The notes: generated by a model from the sequence alone, not told the origin. A stretch of DNA of 64,000 nt from Hymenobacter psychrophilus (GCF_900107135.1 NZ_FNOV01000003.1:310001-374000), one strand, 5' to 3'; positions 46,700-56,101 are shown, counted from the stretch's first letter. Numbers and translations: made by a program.

Positions 46700-49504
46700 C
46701 TACTTGCTACCCACCGCCAGCTTCAGCTCGTTCAGTTTCAGCAGCGCCTCAATGGGCGTGAGCGTGTTCACATCGAGCTTCTCGAGCAGCTCGCGCAAGC
46801 GTTCCAGGGCCGGATCGGCGGGCTCGAACATGCTGAGCTGCAGGCTGGGGCGCGGGGCCGAGTGCACGGCAGCGGCCGGCTGGGCCTTCGGGCCCACGGG
46901 GCGGGCCGGCGCTTCGAGAGGCGCGGCGCGGCCGTTGAGGGGCACCACTTTGCCGCCGGTTGCGGCATCAGCGCCATCATTCAAGCCAACCAGCAAATCA
47001 TCGAACTCGGTGGGCTGGTCGGTTTCGAGGCCGGTGCTGGCCCGCTCCTGTTCCAGGTGGTGCATAATTTCGTTGGCCCGCAGCACCACGGCGGTGGGCA
47101 TGCCGGCCATGCGGGCCACATGGATGCCGAAGCTGTGCTCGGAACCGCCTTCGCGCAGCTTGCGCAGAAACAGGATGCGGCCGTCGGCCTCCTTTACGGC
47201 CACGTGGTAGTTGCGCACCCGCGGGCAGTCGTCGGCGAGCTGGTTGAGCTCGTGGTAATGGGTGGCGAACAGCGTTTTGGCTCGCGCCCGGGGCGAATTG
47301 TGCAGGTGTTCCACGATGGCCCAGGCAATGCTGATGCCGTCGTAGGTGCTGGTGCCGCGCCCGATTTCGTCCATTAGCACCAGGCTCCGGTCGGAGAGGT
47401 TGTTGAGGATGCTGGCCGTTTCGGTCATCTCCACCATAAAGGTGCTTTCACCCTTGCTCAGGTTGTCGGAGGCGCCTACGCGGGTGAAGATTTTGTCGAT
47501 GACGCCGATGTGGGCCGCATCGGCGGGCACGAAGGAGCCGATCTGGGCCAGCAGCACAATCAGGGCCGTTTGGCGCAGCAGGGCCGATTTGCCGGCCATG
47601 TTGGGGCCCGTTATCACCACAATCTGCTGGTCGTCCTGGTCGAGGCGCAGGTCGTTGGGGATGTACTGCTCGCCGGGGGGCAGCTGGCGCTCAATTACCG
47701 GGTGGCGGCCGGCGGTGATGTCGAGGGTCGTGGAGTCGTCGACGACGGGCTTTACGTAGCGGTGCTGGCGGGCCGTGGCGGCGAACGAGGCCAGGCAGTC
47801 GGCCACGCCGATGGCGCGGGCGTTCTGCTGCACCTGGGGCACATACTCGGCGGCCGTGAGCACGAGTTCGGTGTAAATGCGCTGCTCGATGATGAACAGG
47901 CGCTCCTCGGCGTTGAGAATTTTCTCCTCGTACACCTTCAGCTCTTCCGTGATGTAGCGCTCGGCATTCACCAGCGTCTGCTTGCGAATCCAGGTGGGCG
48001 GCACCTTGTCCTTGTGCGAGTTCGTGACTTCGAGGTAGTAGCCAAACACCTTGTTGTAGGCCACTTTGAGCGAGGAAATGCCGGTTTCCTGAATGGCTTT
48101 CTGCTGGAGCTGGAACAGGTAGTCCTTGCCCGAGCCGGCCATGCGGCGCAGTTCGTCGAGCTCGGCATCAATGTTATCGAGCAGCACCCCGCCTTGGTTG
48201 GTAAGGATGGGCGCGTCTTCCCGGATTTTGGCCTGAATTTCCTCGCGCAGCGTAGTGCAGGGGTTGAGCTGGTCGGCCAGCTTCTGCAGGGCCTTTACGC
48301 CTGAGGCGGCCAGCTCGTCGCGGATGGGGCCGATGGCTTCCAAAGCGCGGGCCAGCTGCAGCAGCTCGCGGGGGTTGATGCGGCGCACCGCTACCTTGGA
48401 AATCAGCCGCTCCAGGTCGTTTATCTGGCGCAGGTGCTGCTGCAGGTTTTCGAGCAGCTCGGGGGTTTGCAGCAGGGCGTCCACCGTATCGAGGCGGCGC
48501 TGAATCTGGGCGGGCTCCTTGAGGGGTAGCACCACCCATTTGCGCAGCAGCCGCGCCCCCATGGGCGTAATGGTCTGATCGAGAATGTCGATGAGTGGCA
48601 CGCCGCCGGGGTGCTGGGCCTGCACCAGCTCCAGGTTGCGCACCGTGAACCGGTCGAGCCAGACGTACTTATCCTCTTCCAGCCGCCCGATGCTGCCGAT
48701 ATGGCCCACGTCGGTATGCTTGGTTTCGGCCAGGTAGTGCAGCACGCAGCCGGCGGCCGTAATGCCCTCGTGCAGCCCATCAATGCCAAACCCCTTGAGC
48801 GAGGTGGTGTTGAAATGGCGGGTGAGCAGCTCGTGGCCGTAGTCGTGGCCGAACACCCATTCTTCCAGCGCGAAGTGGCAGTAATCGGGGCCAAAGTTGT
48901 CCTCGAATTCGCGGCGGCTTTTCTTGCAGAACAGCACCTCGGCCGGCTGGAAGTTCTGGAGCAGCTTGCCCAGGTACTCGATGGTGCCCTGAGCCACCAG
49001 AAACTCGCCCGTACTGATGTCGAGAAAGCTGATGCCGGCCTCCTGCTTGCCGAAATGCACGGCGCAAAGGTAGTTGTTGCTGCGGCGCTCCAGCACGTTG
49101 TCGTGCAGGCTCACGCCGGGCGTCACGAGCTCCGTGACGCCGCGCTTGACCAGGCCCTTGGCCTGCTTGGGGTCTTCGAGCTGGTCGCAGATGGCCACCC
49201 GCTGCCCGGCCCGCACGAGTTTGGGCAAATACGTGTCGAGCGAGTGGTGGGGGAAGCCGGCCAGCGGGGTTTCCGAGGCCGTGCCCGCCCCGCGCTTGGT
49301 GAGCGTGATATCGAGGATGCGCGAGGCCGTGACGGCATCTTCGCCGAAGGTTTCGTAGAAGTCGCCCACCCGGAACAGCAGCACCGCGCCGGGGTAGGTT
49401 TGCTTGAGCTGCTGGTACTGCTTCATCAGCGGCGTATCGGCCACGGCGGGCGGCCCCAGCGTGCCGTGCGTGCGGACGGGCTTCTTTTCTTTCTTGACTT
49501 TCAC
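46700..49504 (-). CDS. mutS: DNA mismatch repair protein MutS
   Basis: A 934-aa mismatch-recognition ATPase starting mismatch repair with MutL. Domain I has the mismatch-reading Phe-x-Glu in RVGDFYETFG; connector, lever and clamp domains follow; the ATPase has Walker A GPNMAGKS (633-640) and Walker B LVLMDEIGRGTSTYDG. The C-terminal helix-turn-helix/tetramer region ends ALLKLNELKLAV. The start is GTG at 49504 (VKVKKEKK-); the first ATG is about 26 codons later, inside the conserved MKQYQQLKQTYPG. Upstream lies a palindromic repeat. Confidence 0.95.
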   Translation of the reverse strand: MKVKKEKKPVRTHGTLGPPAVADTPLMKQYQQLKQTYPGAVLLFRVGDFYETFGEDAVTASRILDITLTKRGAGTASETPLAGFPHHSLDTYLPKLVRAGQRVAICDQLEDPKQAKGLVKRGVTELVTPGVSLHDNVLERRSNNYLCAVHFGKQEAGISFLDISTGEFLVAQGTIEYLGKLLQNFQPAEVLFCKKSRREFEDNFGPDYCHFALEEWVFGHDYGHELLTRHFNTTSLKGFGIDGLHEGITAAGCVLHYLAETKHTDVGHIGSIGRLEEDKYVWLDRFTVRNLELVQAQHPGGVPLIDILDQTITPMGARLLRKWVVLPLKEPAQIQRRLDTVDALLQTPELLENLQQHLRQINDLERLISKVAVRRINPRELLQLARALEAIGPIRDELAASGVKALQKLADQLNPCTTLREEIQAKIREDAPILTNQGGVLLDNIDAELDELRRMAGSGKDYLFQLQQKAIQETGISSLKVAYNKVFGYYLEVTNSHKDKVPPTWIRKQTLVNAERYITEELKVYEEKILNAEERLFIIEQRIYTELVLTAAEYVPQVQQNARAIGVADCLASFAATARQHRYVKPVVDDSTTLDITAGRHPVIERQLPPGEQYIPNDLRLDQDDQQIVVITGPNMAGKSALLRQTALIVLLAQIGSFVPADAAHIGVIDKIFTRVGASDNLSKGESTFMVEMTETASILNNLSDRSLVLMDEIGRGTSTYDGISIAWAIVEHLHNSPRARAKTLFATHYHELNQLADDCPRVRNYHVAVKEADGRILFLRKLREGGSEHSFGIHVARMAGMPTAVVLRANEIMHHLEQERASTGLETDQPTEFDDLLVGLNDGADAATGGKVVPLNGRAAPLEAPARPVGPKAQPAAAVHSAPRPSLQLSMFEPADPALERLRELLEKLDVNTLTPIEALLKLNELKLAVGSK

Positions 49505-49539
49505 TTGGTAAACAGTAATTCGGAAGGATAAAAACGCTG

Positions 49540-49630
49540 CCTGTCATCCTGAGCGAAGCGAAGGACCTTATCACGTCGGAGTGGGTCGTTGTAGCGTAAT
49601 AAGGTACTTCGCTTCGCTCAGGATGACAGG
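49540..49630. repeat. Long palindrome, TGTCATCCTGAGCG family, copy 2
   Basis: 31-bp arms (49540-49570 and 49600-49630) with one mismatch, core 29 bp, in the divergent spacer between mutS and the RNA methyltransferase. Confidence 0.85.
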
Positions 49631-49680
49631 TAAAGCATGAGGCGCGACGTTGCAACACCCCGCGCCCCGGCGGGCGTTCC

Positions 49681-49688
49681 TACCTTTG
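49681..49688 (+). promoter_or_regulatory. -7 box TACCTTTG 4 bp before a start codon
   Basis: The box is followed by CCGG and the ATG at 49693, the same spacing as at dut, so the transcript should be leaderless or nearly so. No TTG at the ideal distance. Confidence 0.55.
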
Positions 49689-49692
49689 CCGG

Positions 49693-50244
49693 ATGCGCAA
49701 ACTCTCCATGGATGAACTGAACCGGCTGACGGTGGCCGACTTCAAAAATACGCGAAAATTCCCCCTCACTCTCGTGCTCGATAACGTACGCAGCCTCCAC
49801 AATGTGGGGGCGGCCTTCCGCACCGCCGACGCCTTCGCGGTGGAAAAGATCTGGCTCTGCGGCATTACCGGCCGCCCACCTCACCGCGACATCACCAAAA
49901 CGGCCCTGGGGTCTACCGAGTCGGTGGCCTGGGAGTACGCGCCCACTACGCTGGAAGCCCTGCACCAACTGAAGGCGGCCGGCTACATGCTGGTGGCCGT
50001 GGAGCAAACCACCGAGAGCGTGCTGCTGGCTGACTTTACTATTGAAACCGACCAGCCCTATGCCTTGGTGATGGGCAACGAAGTATTCGGAGTGGAAGAT
50101 GAGGTGCTGGCGCTCTGCGATGCGGCAGTCGAAATCCCGCAGTTCGGCACCAAGCATAGCCTGAATGTGAGTGTGGCGGCAGGCGTGGTGCTGTGGGAGT
50201 TCATTAATGCCATGAACCTGCAAAAAGCCAGCAAATGCGTTTGA
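49693..50244 (+). CDS. TrmH/SpoU family RNA 2'-O-methyltransferase
   Basis: 183 aa with the SPOUT knot: LVLDNVRSLHNVGAAFRTAD (motif 1 with Asn and Arg), YALVMGNEVFGVEDEVL (motif 2) and IPQFGTKHSLNVSVAAGVVLWEF (motif 3). It transfers a methyl group from S-adenosylmethionine to a ribose 2'-OH in tRNA or rRNA; the site cannot be told from sequence. It is shorter than TrmH proper. It is divergent from mutS with a palindrome between. Confidence 0.9.
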   Translation: MRKLSMDELNRLTVADFKNTRKFPLTLVLDNVRSLHNVGAAFRTADAFAVEKIWLCGITGRPPHRDITKTALGSTESVAWEYAPTTLEALHQLKAAGYMLVAVEQTTESVLLADFTIETDQPYALVMGNEVFGVEDEVLALCDAAVEIPQFGTKHSLNVSVAAGVVLWEFINAMNLQKASKCV

Positions 50245-50312
50245 TTATTGAACAAAGTCTAAAATTCCTGAATATTTTTTGAAAATAAGATAGAAAAAAA
50301 GCCTTTTGGGCG

Positions 50313-50320
50313 TAAATTTG
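50313..50320 (+). promoter_or_regulatory. -7 box TAAATTTG of the M36 peptidase gene
   Basis: It matches TAnnTTTG 72 bp upstream of the ATG at 50393, within an AT-rich spacer. Confidence 0.5.
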
Positions 50321-50392
50321 GAAGCAGATAGGTTGCCCAATTGGCTGCCCTATGCATTTTTGCTCTTGTCCCTTCTACTTACATCCCACTTA

Positions 50393-53098
50393 ATGAACCC
50401 AACCTTTACTCCTGCTGTCCGGGCATTAGCCGCAGCGGCCCTGCTGGCGCTGCCGGGCTTGGCCGCTGCTCAGAGCGCGGCCCCCGATAACCGGGCGCTA
50501 CAGGCTCTGCAGAGCCGTTCCGCCAGCTTTGGCCTCGTAGCCGCCGATGCGGCCGACGCCGCCGTTACCAAACAGTTCACCGACGAGCACAACGGCATTA
50601 CGCACGTATATCTGCGCCAGCGGGTGCAGGGAATAGAGGTGTACGGCGCCGTGGCCAGCGTGCACCTGAGCGCCAGCGGCCGGGTGGCCAGCCTGAACAG
50701 TAGCTTCCTGCCCAACGTGCAGGTGCTGGCACGCGGTGCGGCGCCCACGCCCGGCATTTCGGCCCAGCAGGCGGTAGCTGCTGCGGCTAGGGCAGTAGGA
50801 ATGCCGGCTCCTGGCCCACTTACCCTTCTTCGGGCTGGTACGCCTGCAGCCGGTATGGATTTCAACGACGGTGGGATTACCTCTGACAAGATTCCGGTGC
50901 AGCTCATGTACCTGCCCATGTCCGACGGCTCATTGCGGCTGGTGTGGGACGTAACACTGGCCCCGCGCAGCGGCGACCATTTCTGGAACGCCCGCGTAGA
51001 TGCTGCCTCGGGCGCGCTGCTTGATAAAACCGACCTCACTGTGTCGGAGGACATCAGCATGCTGAACCTGACGCAGCCCATGCGCGCCGTAGCCGAGGCC
51101 GCAGCAGCCCCGGCCAAGCCGGCCGCTCGCCCAACGGCTACGCCCAACAGCTACAATGTGTGGCCGCTCACCGTCGAGAGCCCCATTCATGGCCCCCGGC
51201 AGTTCGTCGTAGATCCTGCCGATAAAGCTTCTTCGCCCTTTGGCTGGCACGACACCAATGGCGTAGCCGGTGCCGAATTTACAATCACGCGCGGCAACAA
51301 CGTATTTGCCTACGACGACCCGAACGACAACGGTAACGCCGGCGGCGACAACTACAGCCCTGATGGGGGCGCCGACCTGGTGTTCGATTATCCGTTCGAC
51401 AATACGCTGGCGGCGTCGGCCAAGAAGAACCTGAATCTGGCCGTTACCAACCTGTTCTACTGGAACAACCTCATGCACGACGTGATGGCCCGCAAGGGTT
51501 TCGACGAGGCCAGCGGTAATTTCCAGTCCAAGAACTACTCGGGCAAAGGGCTGGGCAACGACGACGTGATGGCCGAAGCCCAGGACAAGTCGACGACAAC
51601 CCCGCCCGCGTTCGGCAATGCCAACTTCGGTACGCCCGTTGATGGTATGAAGCCCCGGATGCAGATGTATCTATGGAACAAGTCGGAACTCGATATTAAA
51701 GTAACTGCTCCAGCCGCGCTGGCCGGGCCGTTGAATGCGTTAGAAGGCTCGCTGGGCCGCTCGTTGGAGCGGGTAGGCCCGATTACGGGCAACCTGGTAG
51801 TGGTAAATGATGGCTCGGCCAAGCCGGAGCGGGGCTGCAACGCGCCGCTGGTAAACGCGGCGGCCATCAGCGGCAACATTGCCCTGATTGAGCGCGGCAA
51901 GTGCGGCTTCGCCCTCAAAATCAAGAATGCCCAGAACGCGGGTGCCCGCATGGTCATCATGATGGACAGCATTCCAGACGCCACCACGCTGGTACGCATG
52001 GGCGGCTCGGCTCCCGATTCGGTGGGCCTGCGGATTCCATCGGTATTTATCACGAAGAACGAAGGCGAAAAGCTGAAGCAGGCCGTCCGGGCCGGCCAGA
52101 CGGTTACGGTTTCGGCCTCGGGCAACGTGTACTACCGCGACGGCGACTTCGACAACGGCATCATTGCCCACGAGTACGGCCACGGCATCAGCAACCGCCT
52201 GACCGGCGGCGCGGGCCTAAACAACTGCCTGACCAACGGCGAGCAGATGGGTGAGGGCTGGAGCGACTTCTTCGGTCTGTGGATGACCACCAAGCCCGGC
52301 GACGTGGGCAAAACCGGGCGCGGCATTGGTACTTACGCCTCGTTCGAGCCCATCGACGGGCCCGGTATCCGCCCCACCCGCTACAGCAACGACTTCACCA
52401 TCAACTCCGCTACTTATGCCCTGGTGGGTACTGGTGCCTATAACACGACCGTAAATGCGGCGGGCAACACGGTACCACAAGTTCACAATATCGGTTACAT
52501 CTGGGCCTCCACGCTCTGGGACCTGAACTGGGCCCTGATTGAGAAGTACGGCTATAACGCTGACCTGAACGCGGCCACCGGCGGTAACAACATTGCGCTG
52601 CGGCTGGTGATGGACGGGCTCAAGTTCCAGCCTTGCCGCCCCGGTTTCATCGATGGACGCGACGCCATCATGCTGGCCGATAAGGAGAACAACAACGGCG
52701 CGAATTCTGACCTGATCTGGCGCGTATTTGCCCGCCGCGGCATGGGCTTCAGCGCCAAGCAGGGCAGCAGCAACGTCCTCACCGACCAGACGGCGGCTTT
52801 CGATATGCCTACGGTACTCAGCAGCGGCAAGCAGCTCAACGCCAATCTGCTCGACGTGTATCCTAACCCGGCCCGCGAGCAGGTAGTTATCCGCACGCAG
52901 GTAAGCAGCTCGGCTCCGGTGCAGGTAGAGATGGTTAGCCTCCTCGGCCAGCGCGTGTTCACCCAGACCATTTCGGCCGCCCGCCTGCAGCAGGACGGCC
53001 TGACGGTGAACACCTCCACGGTGGCCCCCGGCATGTACCTGGTGCGCCTGACGACCTCGGAAGGCACGCTCACCAAGAAGCTCCTAGTGCAGCACTAA
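50393..53098 (+). CDS. Secreted M36 (fungalysin-type) metallopeptidase with T9SS tail
   Basis: 901 aa. A signal peptide (to about GLAAAQS) and a propeptide (about 30-240, with FTP-like features) precede the M36 catalytic domain. The zinc site HEYGH is at 593-597, followed by GEQMGEGWSDFFGLWM with the third ligand Glu. A PA-type insert lies at about 470-570 (GNIALIERGKCGFALKIKNA). The last about 80 residues (LDVYPNPAREQVVIRTQ, LLGQRVF, VAPGMYLVRL, TKKLLVQH) are a type A T9SS sorting domain. It should be secreted through SprA and degrade proteins outside the cell. The ATG at 50393 was chosen for the signal peptide. Confidence 0.93.
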   Translation: MNPTFTPAVRALAAAALLALPGLAAAQSAAPDNRALQALQSRSASFGLVAADAADAAVTKQFTDEHNGITHVYLRQRVQGIEVYGAVASVHLSASGRVASLNSSFLPNVQVLARGAAPTPGISAQQAVAAAARAVGMPAPGPLTLLRAGTPAAGMDFNDGGITSDKIPVQLMYLPMSDGSLRLVWDVTLAPRSGDHFWNARVDAASGALLDKTDLTVSEDISMLNLTQPMRAVAEAAAAPAKPAARPTATPNSYNVWPLTVESPIHGPRQFVVDPADKASSPFGWHDTNGVAGAEFTITRGNNVFAYDDPNDNGNAGGDNYSPDGGADLVFDYPFDNTLAASAKKNLNLAVTNLFYWNNLMHDVMARKGFDEASGNFQSKNYSGKGLGNDDVMAEAQDKSTTTPPAFGNANFGTPVDGMKPRMQMYLWNKSELDIKVTAPAALAGPLNALEGSLGRSLERVGPITGNLVVVNDGSAKPERGCNAPLVNAAAISGNIALIERGKCGFALKIKNAQNAGARMVIMMDSIPDATTLVRMGGSAPDSVGLRIPSVFITKNEGEKLKQAVRAGQTVTVSASGNVYYRDGDFDNGIIAHEYGHGISNRLTGGAGLNNCLTNGEQMGEGWSDFFGLWMTTKPGDVGKTGRGIGTYASFEPIDGPGIRPTRYSNDFTINSATYALVGTGAYNTTVNAAGNTVPQVHNIGYIWASTLWDLNWALIEKYGYNADLNAATGGNNIALRLVMDGLKFQPCRPGFIDGRDAIMLADKENNNGANSDLIWRVFARRGMGFSAKQGSSNVLTDQTAAFDMPTVLSSGKQLNANLLDVYPNPAREQVVIRTQVSSSAPVQVEMVSLLGQRVFTQTISAARLQQDGLTVNTSTVAPGMYLVRLTTSEGTLTKKLLVQH

Positions 53099-53121
53099 GC
53101 AGCTGCCCCGCTTTACAGCTC

Positions 53122-53158
53122 AAAAACCGCCCGGCAAACTGCCGGGCGGTTTTTTTTT
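53122..53158 (+). terminator. Intrinsic terminator after the M36 gene
   Basis: A 15-bp perfect stem (53122-53136 with 53140-53154), 3-nt loop, nine T in the tail. Confidence 0.92.
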
Positions 53159-53217
53159 GTCGGGTCCGGGGCCGCCCGCGGGGGGCGCAACGCCCGGCTT
53201 CGCCTATCTTGCTTCCG

Positions 53218-53634
53218 ATGTCTGACTTTCTTCGCCCCGACGCCGCCCTGCAGGCGCTGCGCCCCGCCGTAGCCGCCGAAAAGGCGGCCGCCACCGCCAC
53301 GCCCGGCGACTTTCTGCACGCCACACTACGGCCCGTGCTTAAGCTCCAGAACCCGCTGCTGCTGGCTGTAACAGCCGATTTTGTGCGCGACCACCACCTG
53401 CCGCTGGCCTCGGCCGACCCCGCCGACCAGCGCCGGCTGCTGGGCGAGCTGCTGGCCCGCAACACCAAGCTGCGCTACTCGGTGGTGGGCCTGATAACGG
53501 GCCAGTTTACGAGCGAGGAGCTGGCCTACTACCGCCGGCACCGCCCCGAGCTGAACCGCCGGCTGCTGGCGCTGGCCACCCAGCGGGTGCAGGACCAGGC
53601 CGCCGCCGTGGCTGCCCTGAGCCTGGCCCCGTGA
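53218..53634 (+). CDS. Unknown 138-aa protein, coupled to a J-domain gene
   Basis: A soluble, all-helical-looking protein with no signal peptide and no family I recognise. It contains LHATLRPVLKLQNPLLLAVT, a Lys/Arg-bearing middle and a C-terminal ELAYYRRHRPELNRRLLALA-type helix. The stop codon TGA overlaps the GTG start of the next gene (GTGA), so the two proteins are made together, implying a shared task with the J-domain protein. The ATG at 53218 is chosen; the composition fits the neighbours. Confidence 0.7.
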   Translation: MSDFLRPDAALQALRPAVAAEKAAATATPGDFLHATLRPVLKLQNPLLLAVTADFVRDHHLPLASADPADQRRLLGELLARNTKLRYSVVGLITGQFTSEELAYYRRHRPELNRRLLALATQRVQDQAAAVAALSLAP

Positions 53635-54443
53635 GCACGCACTACGCCACGCTGGGCCTGCCCGCCAACGCGTCGGCCCCCGACATCCGGCAGGCCTACC
53701 GGCGCCTGGTGTGGCTCACCCACCCCGACCGCACCCCCGACCCGGCCGCCCACGCGCGCTACCTGGCCATCAATGAGGCCTACGAGGTGCTGCGCGACCC
53801 CGCCCGCCGCGCCGTCTACGATGCCGCCCTGGAGTGGCGGGCCACTGCGCCGCGCACCGCGCCAAAATCGGCCCCGGCGCCAGCACCACCACGGACTGGT
53901 CCGGCCCGGCACCCGCCGGCCGGTTATCGGCGGCCGTCGGTTCCGCCGACGCATGTGCTGTACGCGGCCCAGTTTGCCCTATTTCGGCCCTGGTTGCGAG
54001 CCGCCGCAGTGCTGAGCCTGCTGCTGCTGGGGCTGCTGCTGGCCGATTACATGACGAGCCGGCTGTTGCCCAACGAAACCGTGCAACGGTTCGACTACAT
54101 CAAGCGCAGCCGCCGTGGAGGCGACCAATCCTACCTTGTCTTTTACACCGAACGGGCCCGTTTTCGCACACCCACCACCATAGACCTGGAACCCGGCGAC
54201 CAGGTCCGCGTGGAGCAAACGCGCTTACTGGGCAAGCCCCGGACGGTACTGGTGCTGTCGGGCAAGCTGCGCGGACAACGCCCGACGGTGGCCCGGTTCG
54301 GGTTCCTGGGGGCGTTGGGACCCGTAGTTGCCCTTTCGGCGCTGGGGGTGCTGCTGCTGCGGTTGCGCGCCGACCACGCCTTCACCCTCGGGTTCATCAA
54401 CTGCGTGGCGGCCGGGCTGCTGCTGGGGTTCTACGTTTTCTAG
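53631..54443 (+). CDS. Membrane-anchored J-domain protein
   Basis: 270 aa. The N-terminal J domain (about 2-66) has HYATLGLPANASAPDIRQAY, the HPD triplet in THPDRTPD and YLAINEAYEVLRDPARRAVY, so it should stimulate a DnaK-type Hsp70. No zinc-finger or substrate domains of DnaJ follow. Instead there is a Pro/Ala linker, a first membrane helix (about 121-140), a beta-rich segment and two further hydrophobic helices at the C-terminus. It probably brings Hsp70 to the membrane. GTG start; 4-bp overlap with the gene before. Confidence 0.85.
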   Translation: MSTHYATLGLPANASAPDIRQAYRRLVWLTHPDRTPDPAAHARYLAINEAYEVLRDPARRAVYDAALEWRATAPRTAPKSAPAPAPPRTGPARHPPAGYRRPSVPPTHVLYAAQFALFRPWLRAAAVLSLLLLGLLLADYMTSRLLPNETVQRFDYIKRSRRGGDQSYLVFYTERARFRTPTTIDLEPGDQVRVEQTRLLGKPRTVLVLSGKLRGQRPTVARFGFLGALGPVVALSALGVLLLRLRADHAFTLGFINCVAAGLLLGFYVF

Positions 54444-54466
54444 CCCTGTTTCCACCTCTCCGCTAT

Positions 54467-54508
54467 AAGCAAAACGGCCCCCGACGTGTGTCGGGGGCCG
54501 TTTTGCTT
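54467..54508. terminator. Convergent terminator between the J-domain and TerC genes
   Basis: A 19-bp perfect stem (54467-54485 with 54490-54508), loop GTGT. It serves both converging genes. Confidence 0.88.
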
Positions 54509-54515
54509 GAAAGAG

Positions 54516-55289
54516 CTAATCGTACTGCGAGTCGCGTAGCTGGACGGGTTCGGTTTTTTTGCGCAGGCGCATGTTCAAAACTTCTACCAGCAGCGAAAAA
54601 GCCATGGCGAAGTAGATGTAGCCTTTCTCGATTTCCTGGTGGAAAGCCTCCATTACCAGCAGCACGCCAATCATGATCAGGAACGAGAGGGCCAGCATTT
54701 TGATGGTGGGGTTGCGGTTGACAAAATCGGCCACCACGCCCGAGAAGGCAATCATGACGCCCATCGAGAGGATGACGGCCAGAATCATAATCAGCACGTT
54801 ATCTACCAGGCCCACGGCCGTCAGGATGGAGTCGAAGCTGAAAACGATGTCGATGACGATAATCTGGAAGATGATGTTGAGCATGGACACGCGGCCCTTG
54901 CCGGCCTGGGTTTCATCGTCCTCCTCACCCTGCAGCTTGGTATGGATTTCGGTCGTGCTCTTGCCAATCAGAAACAGGCCGCCGGCCAGCAGAATCAGGT
55001 CGCGCCCGCTCACGCCGAACGGCTCATCCAGCCAGGGCAGGTTGAGCGTGAACAGCGACGCCTTCAGCCCGACAATCCAGCTGATGCTCAGCAGCAGCCC
55101 GATACGGCAGACGAGGGCCAGCAGCAGCCCGATGGTGCGCCCCCGCGGCTGCAGCGCCACCGGCAGCCGGTTGACGATGATGGAAATGAAGATGATATTG
55201 TCGATACCCAGCACGATTTCCATGAACGTGAGCGTGAGCAGACTCACCCAGGTATGCGCCTGAGAGAAAACCGAAAAGTCGAAGTGCAT
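54516..55289 (-). CDS. TerC family integral membrane protein
   Basis: 257 aa with about seven hydrophobic helices and the TerC signatures MEIVLGIDNIIFISIIVNRL and IVIDIVFSFDSILTAVGLVD, where acidic residues lie within helices. TerC-type proteins are associated with metal (often manganese) export during secretion and, in some hosts, tellurite resistance. No ter genes are near, so a metal-homeostasis role is more likely. Length is normal. Confidence 0.9.
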   Translation of the reverse strand: MHFDFSVFSQAHTWVSLLTLTFMEIVLGIDNIIFISIIVNRLPVALQPRGRTIGLLLALVCRIGLLLSISWIVGLKASLFTLNLPWLDEPFGVSGRDLILLAGGLFLIGKSTTEIHTKLQGEEDDETQAGKGRVSMLNIIFQIIVIDIVFSFDSILTAVGLVDNVLIMILAVILSMGVMIAFSGVVADFVNRNPTIKMLALSFLIMIGVLLVMEAFHQEIEKGYIYFAMAFSLLVEVLNMRLRKKTEPVQLRDSQYD

Positions 55290-55336
55290 CTGGCGTTGGT
55301 GTGCTGGTTTTTTGGTGTGCTGGTATGCTGAAACCG

Positions 55337-55447
55337 CCTGTCGTCCTGAGCCTGTTGCGCTTAGTGCAAGGACGAAGGACCTATAAACAGACCATTCTGC
55401 TTTGAAATCAGCTTCTGTATAGATCCTTCGCAGGCGCAGGATGACCG
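55337..55447. repeat. Long palindrome, TGTCATCCTGAGCG family, diverged copy 3
   Basis: CCTGTCGTCCTGAG at the left end and GCAGGATGACCGG at the right end, with GGACGAAGGACC and GATCCTTCGCAGG as inner arms. The copy has more mismatches and extra bases than the others, so the boundaries are approximate. Confidence 0.6.
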
Positions 55448-55461
55448 GTGGCTGTCTGCCC

Positions 55462-55950
55462 TTACTTCATGTTTACAAACTGCAGGGGCTGGCCGATATC
55501 GGCGCTGCGGAGCACGGCAATGGCGGCCTGCAACTCGTCGATTTTCTTGGCCGACACGCGCACCTGGTCGTCCTGCATCTGGGCTTCCACCTTCACCTTG
55601 GCATCCTTGATGGCCTTGATGATTTTGCGACCCGCATCTTTGTCGATGCCGGCGCGCACTTTCACGGTTTTCTTCATCATCGTGCCGCTGGCATGAGCCT
55701 CGTCCGTGAAATCGAGGGCCGTACCATCAATTCCCTGCTTCACCAGGCGGGTGAGCACGATGTCTTCGAGGGCCCGGATGCGCATGTCGTTTTCCGAGGT
55801 GAGGGTGATGACGTTGGTTTTCTTGTCGAGCTCGATGCCGCCCTTGGTGTCGCGCAGGTCGTAGCGGGTCTGGAGTTCTTTTTTGGCCGTGTTCACCGCA
55901 TTTTCGAGGGTTTGCGGGTCCACTTTGCTCACGATGTCGAAAGAAGGCAT
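55462..55950 (-). CDS. yajQ: YajQ family nucleotide-binding protein
   Basis: 162 aa. The start MPSFDIVSKVDPQTLENAVN, the middle TLTSENDMRIRALEDIVLTR and the end SAKKIDELQAAIAVLRS match the YajQ/UPF0234 family throughout. Some members bind cyclic di-GMP and act in transcription control. The ATG at 55950 fits the family. A consensus minus-strand -7 box TATCTTTG lies at 56007-56014. Confidence 0.93.
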   Translation of the reverse strand: MPSFDIVSKVDPQTLENAVNTAKKELQTRYDLRDTKGGIELDKKTNVITLTSENDMRIRALEDIVLTRLVKQGIDGTALDFTDEAHASGTMMKKTVKVRAGIDKDAGRKIIKAIKDAKVKVEAQMQDDQVRVSAKKIDELQAAIAVLRSADIGQPLQFVNMK

Positions 55951-56006
55951 ATCAGGAAGGAAAAAAGTAAAAAGAGAAAACACTGCCTTAACGCAGAAAC
56001 GGCCGC

Positions 56007-56014
56007 CAAAGATA
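56007..56014 (-). promoter_or_regulatory. -7 box TATCTTTG of yajQ
   Basis: It matches TAnnTTTG on the minus strand, 57 bp before the yajQ ATG. No TTG at -33. Confidence 0.5.
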
Positions 56015-56101
56015 AGGCCCTGCCAGCGGGCGGCTCCAAACGCCTCCCAAACACCTTGCAGAGCGGGGTTTCCGCTTTATTACCGACTTTAGACGCTGCC
56101 T

